Origin: Allolobophora icterica
Taxonomy: Eukaryota > Annelida > Clitellata > Crassiclitellata > Lumbricidae
Direction: 5' to 3'
Assembly (NCBI GenBank): GCA_963556255.1
Contig: OY744615.1
Location: 21,101,196 to 21,165,195 of the forward strand
DNA length: 64,000 nt
Shown here in pieces: positions 16,939 to 27,212 of this stretch. Position 1 is the first letter of the stretch, and every line of letters begins with the position of its first letter. Below the pieces are notes generated by a model. That model had not been told where the DNA came from. It did not search any database and saw only the letters and a program-made list of their open reading frames with translations. Both the position numbers and the translations under genes were made by a program.

Positions 16939-17455
16939 CGCGAACCGGTACGTAGACGTTGAGATTGAGACACTCCTCGCTCTGTTTCTCGACGAATGGG
17001 ATGATCCGTTTGAAGTGCGCCACTCTTCCAAGCGGCATCCTCTTCCTCAGCTCATCGTCCGTCGGGACGCGCTGCGGACAGACCGGGCGGTACTTGAGGG
17101 CCACTCGGATGCCGTCCCACTTCTCCAGGGACCCGGTCGGCGGCATGAATCGCAGCTCACCGCCGAGTACGGACGCGTACTGCAGTCCCAGGTAGGCCTC
17201 GACCTGCGGAAGGTTCTTGTTCGGCAGCGTAACGAGGACTCCGCGTAGCTTCCCAAACTGAGTCTCAACGATCGTGTCGCTCATGTGGGACGCGTAGACG
17301 CGACCTACGACGACTCGGTTGAGACGCAGAATCGCCAGACAGCACAGGACACAGAACACAGATCGCGGAGGAGGCAGACGAGGATGACGACAGCGATGAC
17401 GTAGGGGTCTGAGCAGGGCGAAGACGAGGATCCGTATTATCCCGGTCGTCGCCAT
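16939..17455 (-). CDS. Neuroligin-like, first coding exon
   Basis: Encodes the N-terminus of a neuroligin-type cholinesterase-like adhesion molecule, a postsynaptic membrane protein that binds neurexins in its known relatives. From Met at 17455 (MATTGIIRILVF) there are about 30 basic residues, a hydrophobic segment RSVFCVLCCLAIL suggesting a signal peptide, then the esterase-fold start: QFGKLRGV, PQVEAYLGLQYA, RFMPP, WDGIR, VCPQR, ECLNLNVYVP. The spacing between VCPQR and ECLNLN fits neuroligin better than acetylcholinesterase. The exon ends at a good donor (CGCG/GTAGGT, intron from 16938), phase 1. Upstream in-frame Met codons at 17503 and 17629 are alternatives, and a TTGGCTTAG acceptor lies near 17522. 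Later exons are outside the window or not seen, so catalytic-triad status cannot be judged. Confidence 0.8.
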
Positions 17456-17522
17456 AACAACGCAACGGGGACCAGGAAGTGACCAGATGCAGATTTCCGT
17501 CATCGGAGAAAATTGGTCCCTA

Positions 17523-19358
17523 AGCCAATAACAGAAACCTGTGTTCAAGAATTTATGCAATACTCGATTCGCGTCCGCTACCGAGTCATAACTGAACGAA
17601 ATGGCGCCAAGAAAATAATGTTTTGGCACTGAATGTCATAGAATAATATGCATCAAGGACTTCTTTCTCACTGACAAACAATTTTTCGGTCACATTTGCT
17701 AAGGCCTTTTTTATAAACGCGGCAACTGCAATTTTTGGTTCAACCCAATTTAAACAAAAAAGGTACAATTGGTGCGTTTGCAACGATTATAAATGTATTA
17801 AAGATCATCTAAAGTAATTTAAACAATTATTACTCGACCTTATTAGCAGTACGGGATGTTAAATGTAGTTTACATAATGCTAGCCTTAACCATACAAGCG
17901 CAAATTCAGTTGATTCGGAGGGTTTGAGGTCACTGGTCGAGGTCGAGACGGTTTGGGTCATAGAAATCTATGCGTCTATAGACCCTATACGTTTAAGTGC
18001 GTTGGTGAATTTTGAGACAGTCCCTTCAAGTGAACGGCACTTGGCAGATTCCTTATTGACCTGTCGTTTTTTTTCTGGTCAGCCGGCCACTGCATCGATC
18101 AGATGCTGGAGTAATTTTCCTTGCTTCCTGCGCAACTACAATCCCGTTGTTAGTAATAGAAAACGATGGTCGCTGTTATATATCAGGGAATAAAGCGAAG
18201 TTCCTTCGAGTACACTCCGTGTCATAAACGCGAGCGTCTAATAACAGCCGTCCGTCGTAATTGACGACGCGGTTTTTCGAGGAATATCTTATATAATATA
18301 AAGCCGCAGCTGTTGAGGTGGGATCGACCGATAAATCCATAGAGCTTCTACTTATGCACACGGGGAAGATCGCTGCGCTTTCTTTTTGTCATGTGCTTGG
18401 TCCAGATAAACATGAGTGCTGCTCCGTGGCAGAAATATCTCTGCTAGACATCAGAGGCGCTGTCGCCGGTTGTAAATGCAAGGCAGTGACTGACTCTGAA
18501 CCTGGAAGATGTACAGGATGACAATCGGGAGTTGTCGATTTGCTGAAACAGTTAGTTTCATACATTTCAAGTAGAGGGAAGGTATTCCATGGTCCAGTTT
18601 GTCCCTACTCTATTTGCATGCTTTCTAAACATGCCTTCTGTATGTCTGTCTCTATGTTCGCTTGTTTGTCTCTGTATCTACGTTTACGTATCTTTGTTTC
18701 TATCATGCCAAACCATTATTGGCCCTTCCGCTAACCAGTTATTGCTTAACAATTCTCGCTTCGTGCTGTCCGTATGTGTGTTCTATTCGTTTCTTTGCCT
18801 ATGTATCTATGTATCTGTGCTTCTGCCATCGTGTCGGTCGATGTTCTATATCCGGTCCACAGTTCTTGTTTGTCATCTGTCCATTTCTCGTTATCCTCTA
18901 TCTCTCTCCGTGTTACTATTCGTTTCCTGTCACCCTTTGTCTCTCGGGTGGTCGCATATATATCTCGATTCCTGGCCTGCATACATAATCCTCGGTCCGT
19001 TGGATCGATCCAATAGGCCGTTAATACATCCATATTCTCGAACCTCAGTAGACGTCATAATGAAATTAAGTTCGTCTTCTTCTCATCCGGTGTACACGAA
19101 TCATTAGACTCTACCGGGGACAGAACGGTCGATAGTTTTGCAGAGATACAAAGAAGTGAGTCCTAACAATTATAGGCCTGTGTAGTGTGTAATCTGGAGA
19201 GAAACACCGGTTGCCCTAAGCGTGTGCTTTGCGTCAACATATGAAATTACATGTAGAAACTGAAATGCAGATTTAATGACTTCATCGTAGCAGTGCTTGA
19301 TCTTCTGCTGAGATTTAGTTAGTGACGTAATTAGTGTGCATCTCTTTGCAGAATAATA
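17523..19358. other. Presumed neuroligin upstream intron or 5' region
   Basis: No coding signal recognised. TCTGT/TGTCT-rich low-complexity sequence lies around 18600-18960. Confidence 0.4.
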
Positions 19359-20020
19359 GTGACGTATTTACTGTACATCACAGTAATACGTGATATTCCG
19401 CTGAAATAGAGTTAGTGACGTAATTTATGTGCATGTCTTTGTCAATAATTATTATTATGTGAATAATAGTGACGTATTTATAGTACATCACAGTAATACG
19501 TGATATTCTGCTGAAATATAGTTGGTGACGTAATTACTGCGCAATCTTTACAGAATATTAGTGACGTATTTATTGTACATCACAGTAGCCTAATACATAG
19601 TATTCTGCTGAAATAATATTATAGTCAGTGACGTATCTTTACTGTGCATCGTAGCAATATATTGTCTTCGCAGAATAATAGTGACGTATTTACTGTACAT
19701 CACAGTAATACGTGATATTCCGCTGAAATAGAGTTAGTGACGTAATTTATGTGCATGTCTTTGTCAATAATTATTATTATGTGAATAATAGTGACGTATT
19801 TATAGTACATCACAGTAATACGTGATATTCTGCTGAAATATAGTTGGTGACGTAATTACTGCGCAATCTTTACAGAATATTAGTGACGTATTTATTGTAC
19901 ATCACAGTAGCCTAATACATAGTATTCTGCTGAAATAATATTATAGTCAGTGACGTATCTTTACTGTGCATCGTAGCAATATATTGTCTTCGCAGAATAA
20001 TAGTGACGTATTTACAGTAA
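19359..20020. repeat. 322-bp higher-order satellite
   Basis: Copy 1 (19359-19680) and copy 2 (19681-20002) are nearly identical, and a third copy starts at 20003 and breaks off. Each copy contains six GTGACGTA boxes (copy 1: 19359, 19415, 19469, 19525, 19561, 19628), alternating between ATTTA...ACATCACAGTAATACG and AATTA...GTGCAT contexts. The unit is therefore three diverged ~107-bp dimeric monomers. More degenerate monomers precede it from about 19270. Confidence 0.93.
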
Positions 20021-20439
20021 TATATGACCTTGACTGATGTGATATATGAGTCTATGACTAAGATACAGCTATTGTCACGTGTACACTGTGCACCATAATA
20101 TGTAGCCTTCTTTGTATAAGTTCTTAAATCACATGAAAATAAACGCAAACAGTGCAGAATGTCCAACAGGTAGCCTAACCACCACATCAGGTAAGCATTT
20201 CTCTAAACTGGCAGTCTATTTTCTCTAGGCCCTATATTAAAAGTAGGAGCCTTACCAGTAAGAACTCGGTGATTTCTACAGCTCCGGCGTTTCAGGGCCT
20301 AACAATTAGCCGACTCTCTCTCTCGAGCCACATCGTCGTTCAACCACTGAATAATCAGCTCTGGCATTTATTTAGCGTCAACCTCGAAAAGAACTGACGA
20401 ATGACACAATACGTCGCCAGTGGCAGCGGAATTAGTGAG

Positions 20440-20820
20440 TACACACGCGCTTCCTGTCGCTAAAATCCTGACGGATAGACGGCGCGAGTCGTCAGTTGTC
20501 GACAGCGTTTGAGTTCCGGTCTCGGCGCGAAACGTCCGAATGGAAACGCTAATCTAAGTAATCTCTGAGCACGAACGGAGGTGTCATCGGCGCAGTTGCA
20601 GCGTCGATCGATGATGTCTCCCTGCAGTCCACTCTTTCGCCGTCGCTCTGGATGACTCTCGTCATACGGCGCGGCCGCTTTAGACGGCAGCGTCCGCCGC
20701 GGCGGCGTATGCGCGCGACTCGGGAGAGAGACCGCTACGCCCCTCGCACTCCGACTTCCGCAACCTCAATCCGTTTCCTGCTGCGTTTCCTGCGGCCACC
20801 ACCGACGAAGGTGCCTGAGT
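20440..20820 (-). promoter_or_regulatory. CpG-rich island, candidate neuroligin promoter
   Basis: CpG is dense here (for example about 17 CpG in 110 bp around 20450-20560), in contrast to the flanks, and a NotI-type GCGGCCGC word occurs. It lies about 3 kb upstream of the neuroligin start on the same strand. Promoter function is inferred from composition and position only. Confidence 0.35.
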
Positions 20821-22196
20821 CAAATAACAGTGATGGCGCACGACGGTCGAGAGGGATGATTAAATCCCTGCTTCGGTTCTCCTGATTCAGCAAGACCGGA
20901 AATAATTTCGCGACCGCTGAAGGGCAAGCACAAGGCCGCAGGCTGATGGGCCGGGTAAACTGCACTTGGTTTTATAAGAATGATCATCGCTCGGTTACAA
21001 CCACATATTACCCACTTGGCCTGTGATGATGATCCAACACAGAATAAACTCTGCGACTTCCCGTACTCTGCTAGTGCCAGTACCAAGCTTGGAGAAAGGA
21101 AGAGGTCGATTTGAACGGCCTTAATGTCGTTAAACACCGGAAATTAATCTAGCACTGTGAAACAGTAAGCACCACAGGCTTCCTTACCAAGTCCCACTTT
21201 CCCTTGTGAGTGGACGATTTGAATGCCGTTTAATAAAGCAACATGAGTTGCTTTGTACTAGATGCTGAACTGCCTGTGCGTCAGTCAGAAGGCTGCTCTT
21301 ATTCTGACTGCATGAAGCACCTATGCTGGATGGAGTGAAATAAGCTATACAAAGCCCCTGTATACAACTAATCCTATATGCTAAGCTTAAGTCTAAGCCT
21401 AATTCTGAGTTGACACTATAGGCTGCATATGGTCAAACTGTGTCACCCTGCGTGTCTTTCTACCTGTCTGTGTCAGCCAGCCAGCCTGTGGGTTTATCTA
21501 TCTGTACGTGTCCGTTTGTATCATATCCCACCCGGTGCTGATTTCCCGTGGCCGCCGGTGTCAGGTGTGTGAGCGATTTCGGACGTAAGCGGCGCAATTT
21601 AGATTTTCCTAATCTGGCTTTTATCTGGAGCGAAGTCGGCGACAAGATGGAAGCAGTCGAAACAAATGCTCTGCATCAACAGCAGCAGCAGCAACAAAGG
21701 GAGGGAGGTATGATGTACATAGGGAGGGAGAGAGGCAGAGAGACAGAGGGAGAAGACAAAGACAGAATACGCCTAGAGGGGAAAGAAGTCGACAAAATAG
21801 GAAATTCGCTAAATCCGATTAGCTGTTCGATTGTCACATGAACTTTTCGAAGATCTCACCTCTCCAATGTATCTACAGTTCTACACGTGTACATATGCAT
21901 ACAGTCACATACAAGTACATGCGCAGAAACACGAGCATAAATAGAAGACCATATTGCAGCCTCGTGTTCCATTTCTATTCGCGACGTGTTTTACATTGTT
22001 TTCCTTTGTTCTATTGTGTCTGTTTTCCATTTACATGGAATGGTTTAGATATTTTATTAGTTGCTTTATTTAATCATTCGCACAGTCAAGTCAGTCTGAT
22101 CGGCCGACCGCCTCACTCAAGAACTCGCGGAACTACCTATTCAACCGTACTGATTTATTACATATTTCACGAATAGATGACTGGCTGGCCAGATGG
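20821..22196. other. Unassigned spacer
   Basis: The segment 21080-21250 (GATTTGAACGGCCTTAATGT ...) resembles the 3' end of a retroelement, and a similar phrase occurs at 48600-48640. A short CAG/CAA run is at 21675-21700. No gene recognised. Confidence 0.4.
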
Positions 22197-22660
22197 CTCG
22201 CTGGATATCTGGGTTGATCGATGGATGGATGGGAATGGGGATGGATGACTGACTGACTGGATGGATGTACTGATGAATGGATGGATGGATGGATGGATGT
22301 ACTGATGAATGGATGGATGGATGGATGGATGGATGGATGGATGGATGGATGGATGGATGGATGGATGGATGGATGGATGAATGGATGGATGGATGGATGA
22401 TGGATAGACGGATGGATGGATGAATGGATGGATGGATGGATGATGGATGGATGGATGGATGGATGGATGGATGAATGGATGGATGGATGGATGGATGATG
22501 GATGGATGGATGGATGGATGGATGGATGGATGGATGGATGGATGGATGGATGAATGGATGGTTGGATGGATGGATGGATGGATGGATGGATGGATGGATG
22601 GATGGATGGATGGATGGATGGATGGATGGATGGATGGACGGATGGATGAATAAATGCATG
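22197..22660. repeat. (GGAT)n tetranucleotide microsatellite
   Basis: Over 100 GGAT/ATGG units with periodic GAAT and GATGAT interruptions. The IHPS and MDGW frames on the two strands are repeat artefacts. Confidence 0.97.
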
Positions 22661-22969
22661 AATGCATGGATGGTTATGCAGGTAAATAGGTTGATAAACC
22701 AGCGGTTAACAAGAAGGCTAAATTGTGGCGCTTCACAAAATTGTTGTTGCGAAAGCAGACATAAATACAGTCAGGCAGACAGACTCGTAAGCAGACCTAC
22801 ACATGCGGACAGACTGACAGGGAAGCACAGTAGTACTAATTCTTCGTGTATTTTCCCTATTCCTTGGACGTCTGCAGCTGTGACAGGAGTTAACCCTGTT
22901 GTCTATTTTCCCTCGCGGGGTGATCCGATCCGACTGGTCGGGGTCGGCTTATATAGCAAAGCCGTCGCC

Positions 22970-23068
22970 TCCTCCTCCTGTTCCTCCTCCTCCTCTTGTT
23001 CCTCCTCCTCCTCCTCCTCCTCGTCCTCGTCCTCCTCGTCCTCTTCCTCCTCGTCCTCCTCCTGTCCG
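22970..23068. repeat. (CCT)n pyrimidine-rich microsatellite
   Basis: CCT/CGT/CTT triplets, pyrimidine-rich on the plus strand. Confidence 0.9.
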
Positions 23069-23092
23069 CTCACCATTTCCAAGTCAATTGCC

Positions 23093-23565
23093 CCGCGGCG
23101 GCGATCTTGTTTGACAGGTGGGGGGACACTTTTGAACTGGGTCAACATTTATTCGGCCGTGACCTCTTTTTTGTGCACGAAAAATGCGTTAAAAAAGCAA
23201 TGGACAGGCACTTTGTAAGGGCATGTAGATTTATATTTTCATCAAATTGTATAATCACATGAAAACTAAGTTTAAAGTAAAATCTAAAGGTAATTGGTTT
23301 TTATTAGTTTGCAACATAGCGCGAACAACATAAACAGAATAATAATAAACAAAACTCATTAATTTTTGTTAGTTGTTGGTGGCAACGTGTTGACGTGTCA
23401 GCTGTCTTCTCTCAGTGGTCCAGTTTCCACTTGGCAATTATTTAGCAAAAATAGCAATCACAAAGTTTCTTTTAAGAATGGGGGGGGGGGAACGGTATGC
23501 TGTTTTCCCCTCAGTGTTAATGGTGGAGGGACTTGTCCCCTTGTCCCCCGGGATCGCCGCCTCTG
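23093..23565. mobile_element. hAT-like MITE, GGCGGCGATC family, copy 1
   Basis: Starts CCGCGGCGGCGATCTTG and ends CGGGATCGCCGCCTCTG. The flanks CAATTGCC and CAATCGCC are an 8-bp duplication with one mismatch. It shares the subterminal TTGTTTGACAGGTGGGGG with the 257 bp copy at 25798-26054. The 473 bp interior has no intact ORF. Confidence 0.8.
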
Positions 23566-23739
23566 CAATCGCCTGACGCAGACGCCACTGAGTTACGCAA
23601 GACTCCGACGCTACACGTTATTCGCTTGTCGACGCACAAGCTATTACTTAACATCGCCAGAGTTACAGCTCAACTTCCAGAAGCTGTTAGGCGCTTCAAT
23701 TGATCAACACATCAACAGACCAACGATTGGGTTCTTCCG

Positions 23740-24222
23740 CTGTCTATCCATCTGTCCGCCCATCCATCTGTCCGTCTATCTCTCCGTCTATCTGTCTGTC
23801 TATCTGTCTGTCTGTCTGTCTGTCTTTCTGTCTGTCTGCCTGTTTATCTGTCTGCCTATTTATCTGTCTGTCTGTCTGTCTATCTGTCTGTGTATGTCTA
23901 TCTGTCTGTCTATTTGTCTGTCTATTTGTCTGTCTGTATATCTATCTGTCTGTCTATCTGTCTATCTCTCTGTCTGTCTATCTGTTTCTGTCTATCTGTC
24001 TGTCTATCTGTCTGTCTATCTGTCTGTCTATCTGTCTGTCTATCTGTCTGTCTATCTGTCTCTCTGTCGGTCTATCTGTCTGTCTGCTTATCTGTTTATC
24101 TGTCTGTCTGTCTGTCTGATTATCTGTCTGTCTATCTGTCTGGCCGTCCATTCGTCTCTCCGTCCATCCATCCGTCCGTCTGTCTCTCTGCCTGTCTGTC
24201 TGTTTCTCTGTCTGTCTAAATA
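23740..24222. repeat. (TCTG)n/(TATC)n microsatellite
   Basis: TCTG and TATC units alternating for nearly 480 bp. Ser/Cys/Leu-rich frames here are artefacts. Confidence 0.95.
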
Positions 24223-25410
24223 GGATTTTTACGATACTTGCAAATATTACGTGTACTATGGACTCGTATTAAAATGCCACATTCTGGAAAATAAAACGTG
24301 TTTATTTATTTGCACTGAACTTCGGCAATGCAAAATTCATACATGTGTATAGAATTTTTACGGCGATCGAAGAAGAAGCACCGAGTGAGCTGGGTCTGCG
24401 TGGCTCAATAATGACAAATTATGACAAATACTCGAGGTTACTTAGGGCCTTTATGGCTATCGAAGCAAGGAAACGCTGTTACATCTGCACTATGTGTCGG
24501 GAACGATGACGGATGTTGCTGTCTGGCCCTGACCTTCACTGCTGCCTGCCTCCCCAATCAATCCCCATCGCACAGCAATCCACAATCAAGCCCCGCTGTA
24601 CGACGACCCTCAATCAATCAAATTCTCTTCGACTGTACCGGCGCCGGATTTCGCTGCGTGTAGGGCGTTTGACGATAAAATGGCGATACACGCGAAAACA
24701 TCGTAATGAACACTCATAAAGGCGGCTATTTCACGAAAATCCGGGTATTAGGTCGTCGTTTGGCGGCATGCAGGTCGGGCAAATCTATTTCACACCTGTG
24801 GAGATGGAATGAATTAAGGAGGGAAACCAAAGGAGGAGGGTAACCGTGGAATAAGGGCAACCAAGGGACGAGGGTGACTAAGTCCGTGAGCAGCATGACA
24901 TTGACAAAGACGCTGGTTGAATGTCAGTCTTGAAACGGTTTATCGGTTTGGATCGACACCAGTTGCAGACGATAAAGCAGCTCCTGTATTCGCAATAGTT
25001 GCAGTTTATTACGACTTAGGTCTTTTGTTTGATCGATGCTTATAGAACTCGCTCACTTCACCCCGAGGCTAAACTAATATAAGAGCGATAGCAACTCTTC
25101 ATTGCTTCGAATTTTCTCCAGTCAATTTGAAATATTAGACATTTGAAATATTAGACAATTTGAAATATTAGACAAATTGCGCTGACTGAAGAATTATGCA
25201 AAGCGATTAAGCTTATACAACAGCAATGCTGCTGCCACTGGAGGTCATCCATATATATATATATATATACCTATGATCTTGGTGTTTTTACTCACCTTAC
25301 GGGCAACATCTAGTGTTAGCTTTTACAACCGTATGTAAGTATGTTTGCAAGTTTGAATATATGTGGTTTGCATGTAGTATATAGGTACGTATGGAGTGCT
25401 ATGTGCCTAT
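24223..25410. other. Unassigned spacer
   Basis: No gene recognised. There is a small direct repeat TTGAAATATTAGAC (25128-25175, three copies) and a TA run at 25250-25269. Confidence 0.4.
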
Positions 25411-25495
25411 ATATCGTCTGCTTAGAGTGCAAAGGTGCTATCTCCATGGTGTTAAGCATTGGAAATAACACCTTTGCACTCTAAGCAGACGATAT
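25411..25495. repeat. Inverted repeat, 27-bp perfect arms
   Basis: The arm at 25411-25437 (ATATCGTCTGCTTAGAG...) is exactly complementary to 25469-25495, with a 31 nt loop. The loop contains GGTGTTA, which can compete for the inner TAACACC. A GTAT microsatellite follows (25497-25545). Confidence 0.9.
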
Positions 25496-25797
25496 GTTTG
25501 TATGTATGTATGTATGTATGTATGTATGTATGTATGTATGTATATATATGTATGTATGTGTGTGTGTATGTAGCGCAAAGGACTTTCACAAGAATGTATC
25601 AAATTAAAATAAATGTAGATGTTCTGTCTCGGATGAAAGCACACGCATCCATTTCATGCATGGGATGCTCTACGTATAAACGCAACGCATTCATCCGTAA
25701 ACACGTCACCTTGAAAGACAGACATGGTTAAGTCTAAAATAAGGTAGTACAATTTCGATACATAATTAATTAGTTATCGGACAATAGGGCCTACGCG

Positions 25798-26054
25798 CAG
25801 TGGCGGCGATCTTGTTTGACAGGTGGGGGGGGGACATTTTGGAACTGATCTGGTGAAAAAAGAGTTTTGAACTGATCTGGTGAAAAAATAGGTCAAAAAT
25901 GTTTTCGCGCTGACACGAGAAAAAAATTTAATGACCTTTATTTGGTGTTTCCTCAAAATTTGGGGGGTCCGATGTTTGGCGTGTCCCCCCACTGTTAGAG
26001 GTGTGGGGTCTTGTCCCCCGCGACCTCCCCCCCCCACTGGTATCGCCGCCCACG
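25798..26054. mobile_element. hAT-like MITE, GGCGGCGATC family, copy 2
   Basis: Starts CAGTGGCGGCGATCTTG and ends GGTATCGCCGCCCACG. It is flanked by an exact 8-bp TSD CCTACGCG (25790-25797 and 26055-26062). It is G-rich near the left end and C-rich near the right, and non-coding. Confidence 0.9.
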
Positions 26055-26593
26055 CCTACGCGTTAAGTCAGTCTTTGGAAACAGAAAAAATTCTGTCAGA
26101 ACTTCTCAGAGGAACATAAGGGGCGTTATTTTAAATGTCTTGAAACATACATACGTAGGTACATGTATACATGACTAGTGGGTTACATACATAGGTACAT
26201 GCATGAATGCATGCATACATACGTACATAGTACACACTTCAATCAATCAATCAATCAATTTTTTTATTTGGTATCCAAACTGAACCGGTAAACTAATCAA
26301 ACAAAAAAACAGGGGAACCAATTTGTTTAGTTTGGGTACGCAGGTGACTCAGAAAGGGCCGTGGACCCCGCTTAGACAGTGTCACCTGGGTAGATTTCCA
26401 TATAGACTTACATGCATACTATATACATACATATATACATACATGTATGCATACACGCGTACATTACATACCTACATACATAAATACACGCATACAGGCA
26501 TACATATAAACATACACATACATAGATACATAAATACACGCATAAGTATATGTATGCGCACATATATTTATATATATATATATATATATATAT
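26055..26593. other. Spacer with CATA and TA repeats
   Basis: Contains CATACATA-like stretches (26145-26230, 26395-26560), a short (AATC)n run and a TA run (26570-26593) into which the LTR retrotransposon inserted. Confidence 0.6.
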
Positions 26594-27071
26594 TGTTGGG
26601 AGTGGCCTACAGCCATCCCGCCATTATCATCCTCACGTGCACTTTCTAACCTTAGTTAAGACGCACCTCGTTTGAAGCTAAATGTAGGATGGTCTCGTTG
26701 ACTATATATAGCAGTGTTCTTGTGTCTACGGAGAGACCGGTTTTAGTTAAGTAAGGCGTAAGACGTGCACTGGTTGTGTCACGCATTGTAAGTACCCTTT
26801 TGTGGTCGTTTTCGAGAGTGTACCCTGCATGGTCGCTACTCATGTTTAATTGCCGGTTCTCGAGTTGTATCTTCCTTTGTGGAGTTTGTGCAGGCGTCTT
26901 CTCGGAGAGTCTGTCTTTTGACGTTTCGTTTGTCTTGTATGTGTGAGTATCGTTTCAATTATGTACATAGTGTAAATATACGTTTTATCAATATTGCGAA
27001 AGTCTTCGTTTTTCTTGTCATTTCTCGTATCATTCTAACTCACATTTCACCTCTAGACTAACAAGCTAACA
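26594..27071 (+). repeat. 5' LTR
   Basis: 478 bp, TGTTGGGAG...GCTAACA, with the TG...CA ends usual for LTRs. A TATATATA box at 26703-26710 is a likely core promoter. Confidence 0.95.
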
Positions 27072-27073
27072 TA

Positions 27074-27086
27074 TGGGGGCTCGTCC
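27074..27086 (+). promoter_or_regulatory. Primer-binding site, tRNA-Pro-like
   Basis: TGGGGGCTCGTCC starts two bases inside the 5' LTR. Thirteen bases match the start of the well-known proline-tRNA primer-binding site, and the match then stops (TTAAAA). Confidence 0.7.
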
Positions 27087-27212
27087 TTAAAATTCACCGT
27101 TTTCCGTTTTGTTATATTGGAAATTTCAAAATTGGAAATTGGGTCTGCGTATTTGCGTATTTGACGGTTTCTTTGGAAGTTGTACACGTTTTTGTGCATA
27201 CGACTTTGTATC

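Noticed and set aside
16939..17455. Acetylcholinesterase or carboxylesterase
   Set aside because: The esterase fold start is shared, but the spacing and residues between VCPQR and ECLNLN fit neuroligin. The catalytic region is not in the window, so this rests on the N-terminus only.
22141..23218. IHPS-repeat and MDGW-repeat proteins
   Set aside because: Products of the GGAT microsatellite in different frames.
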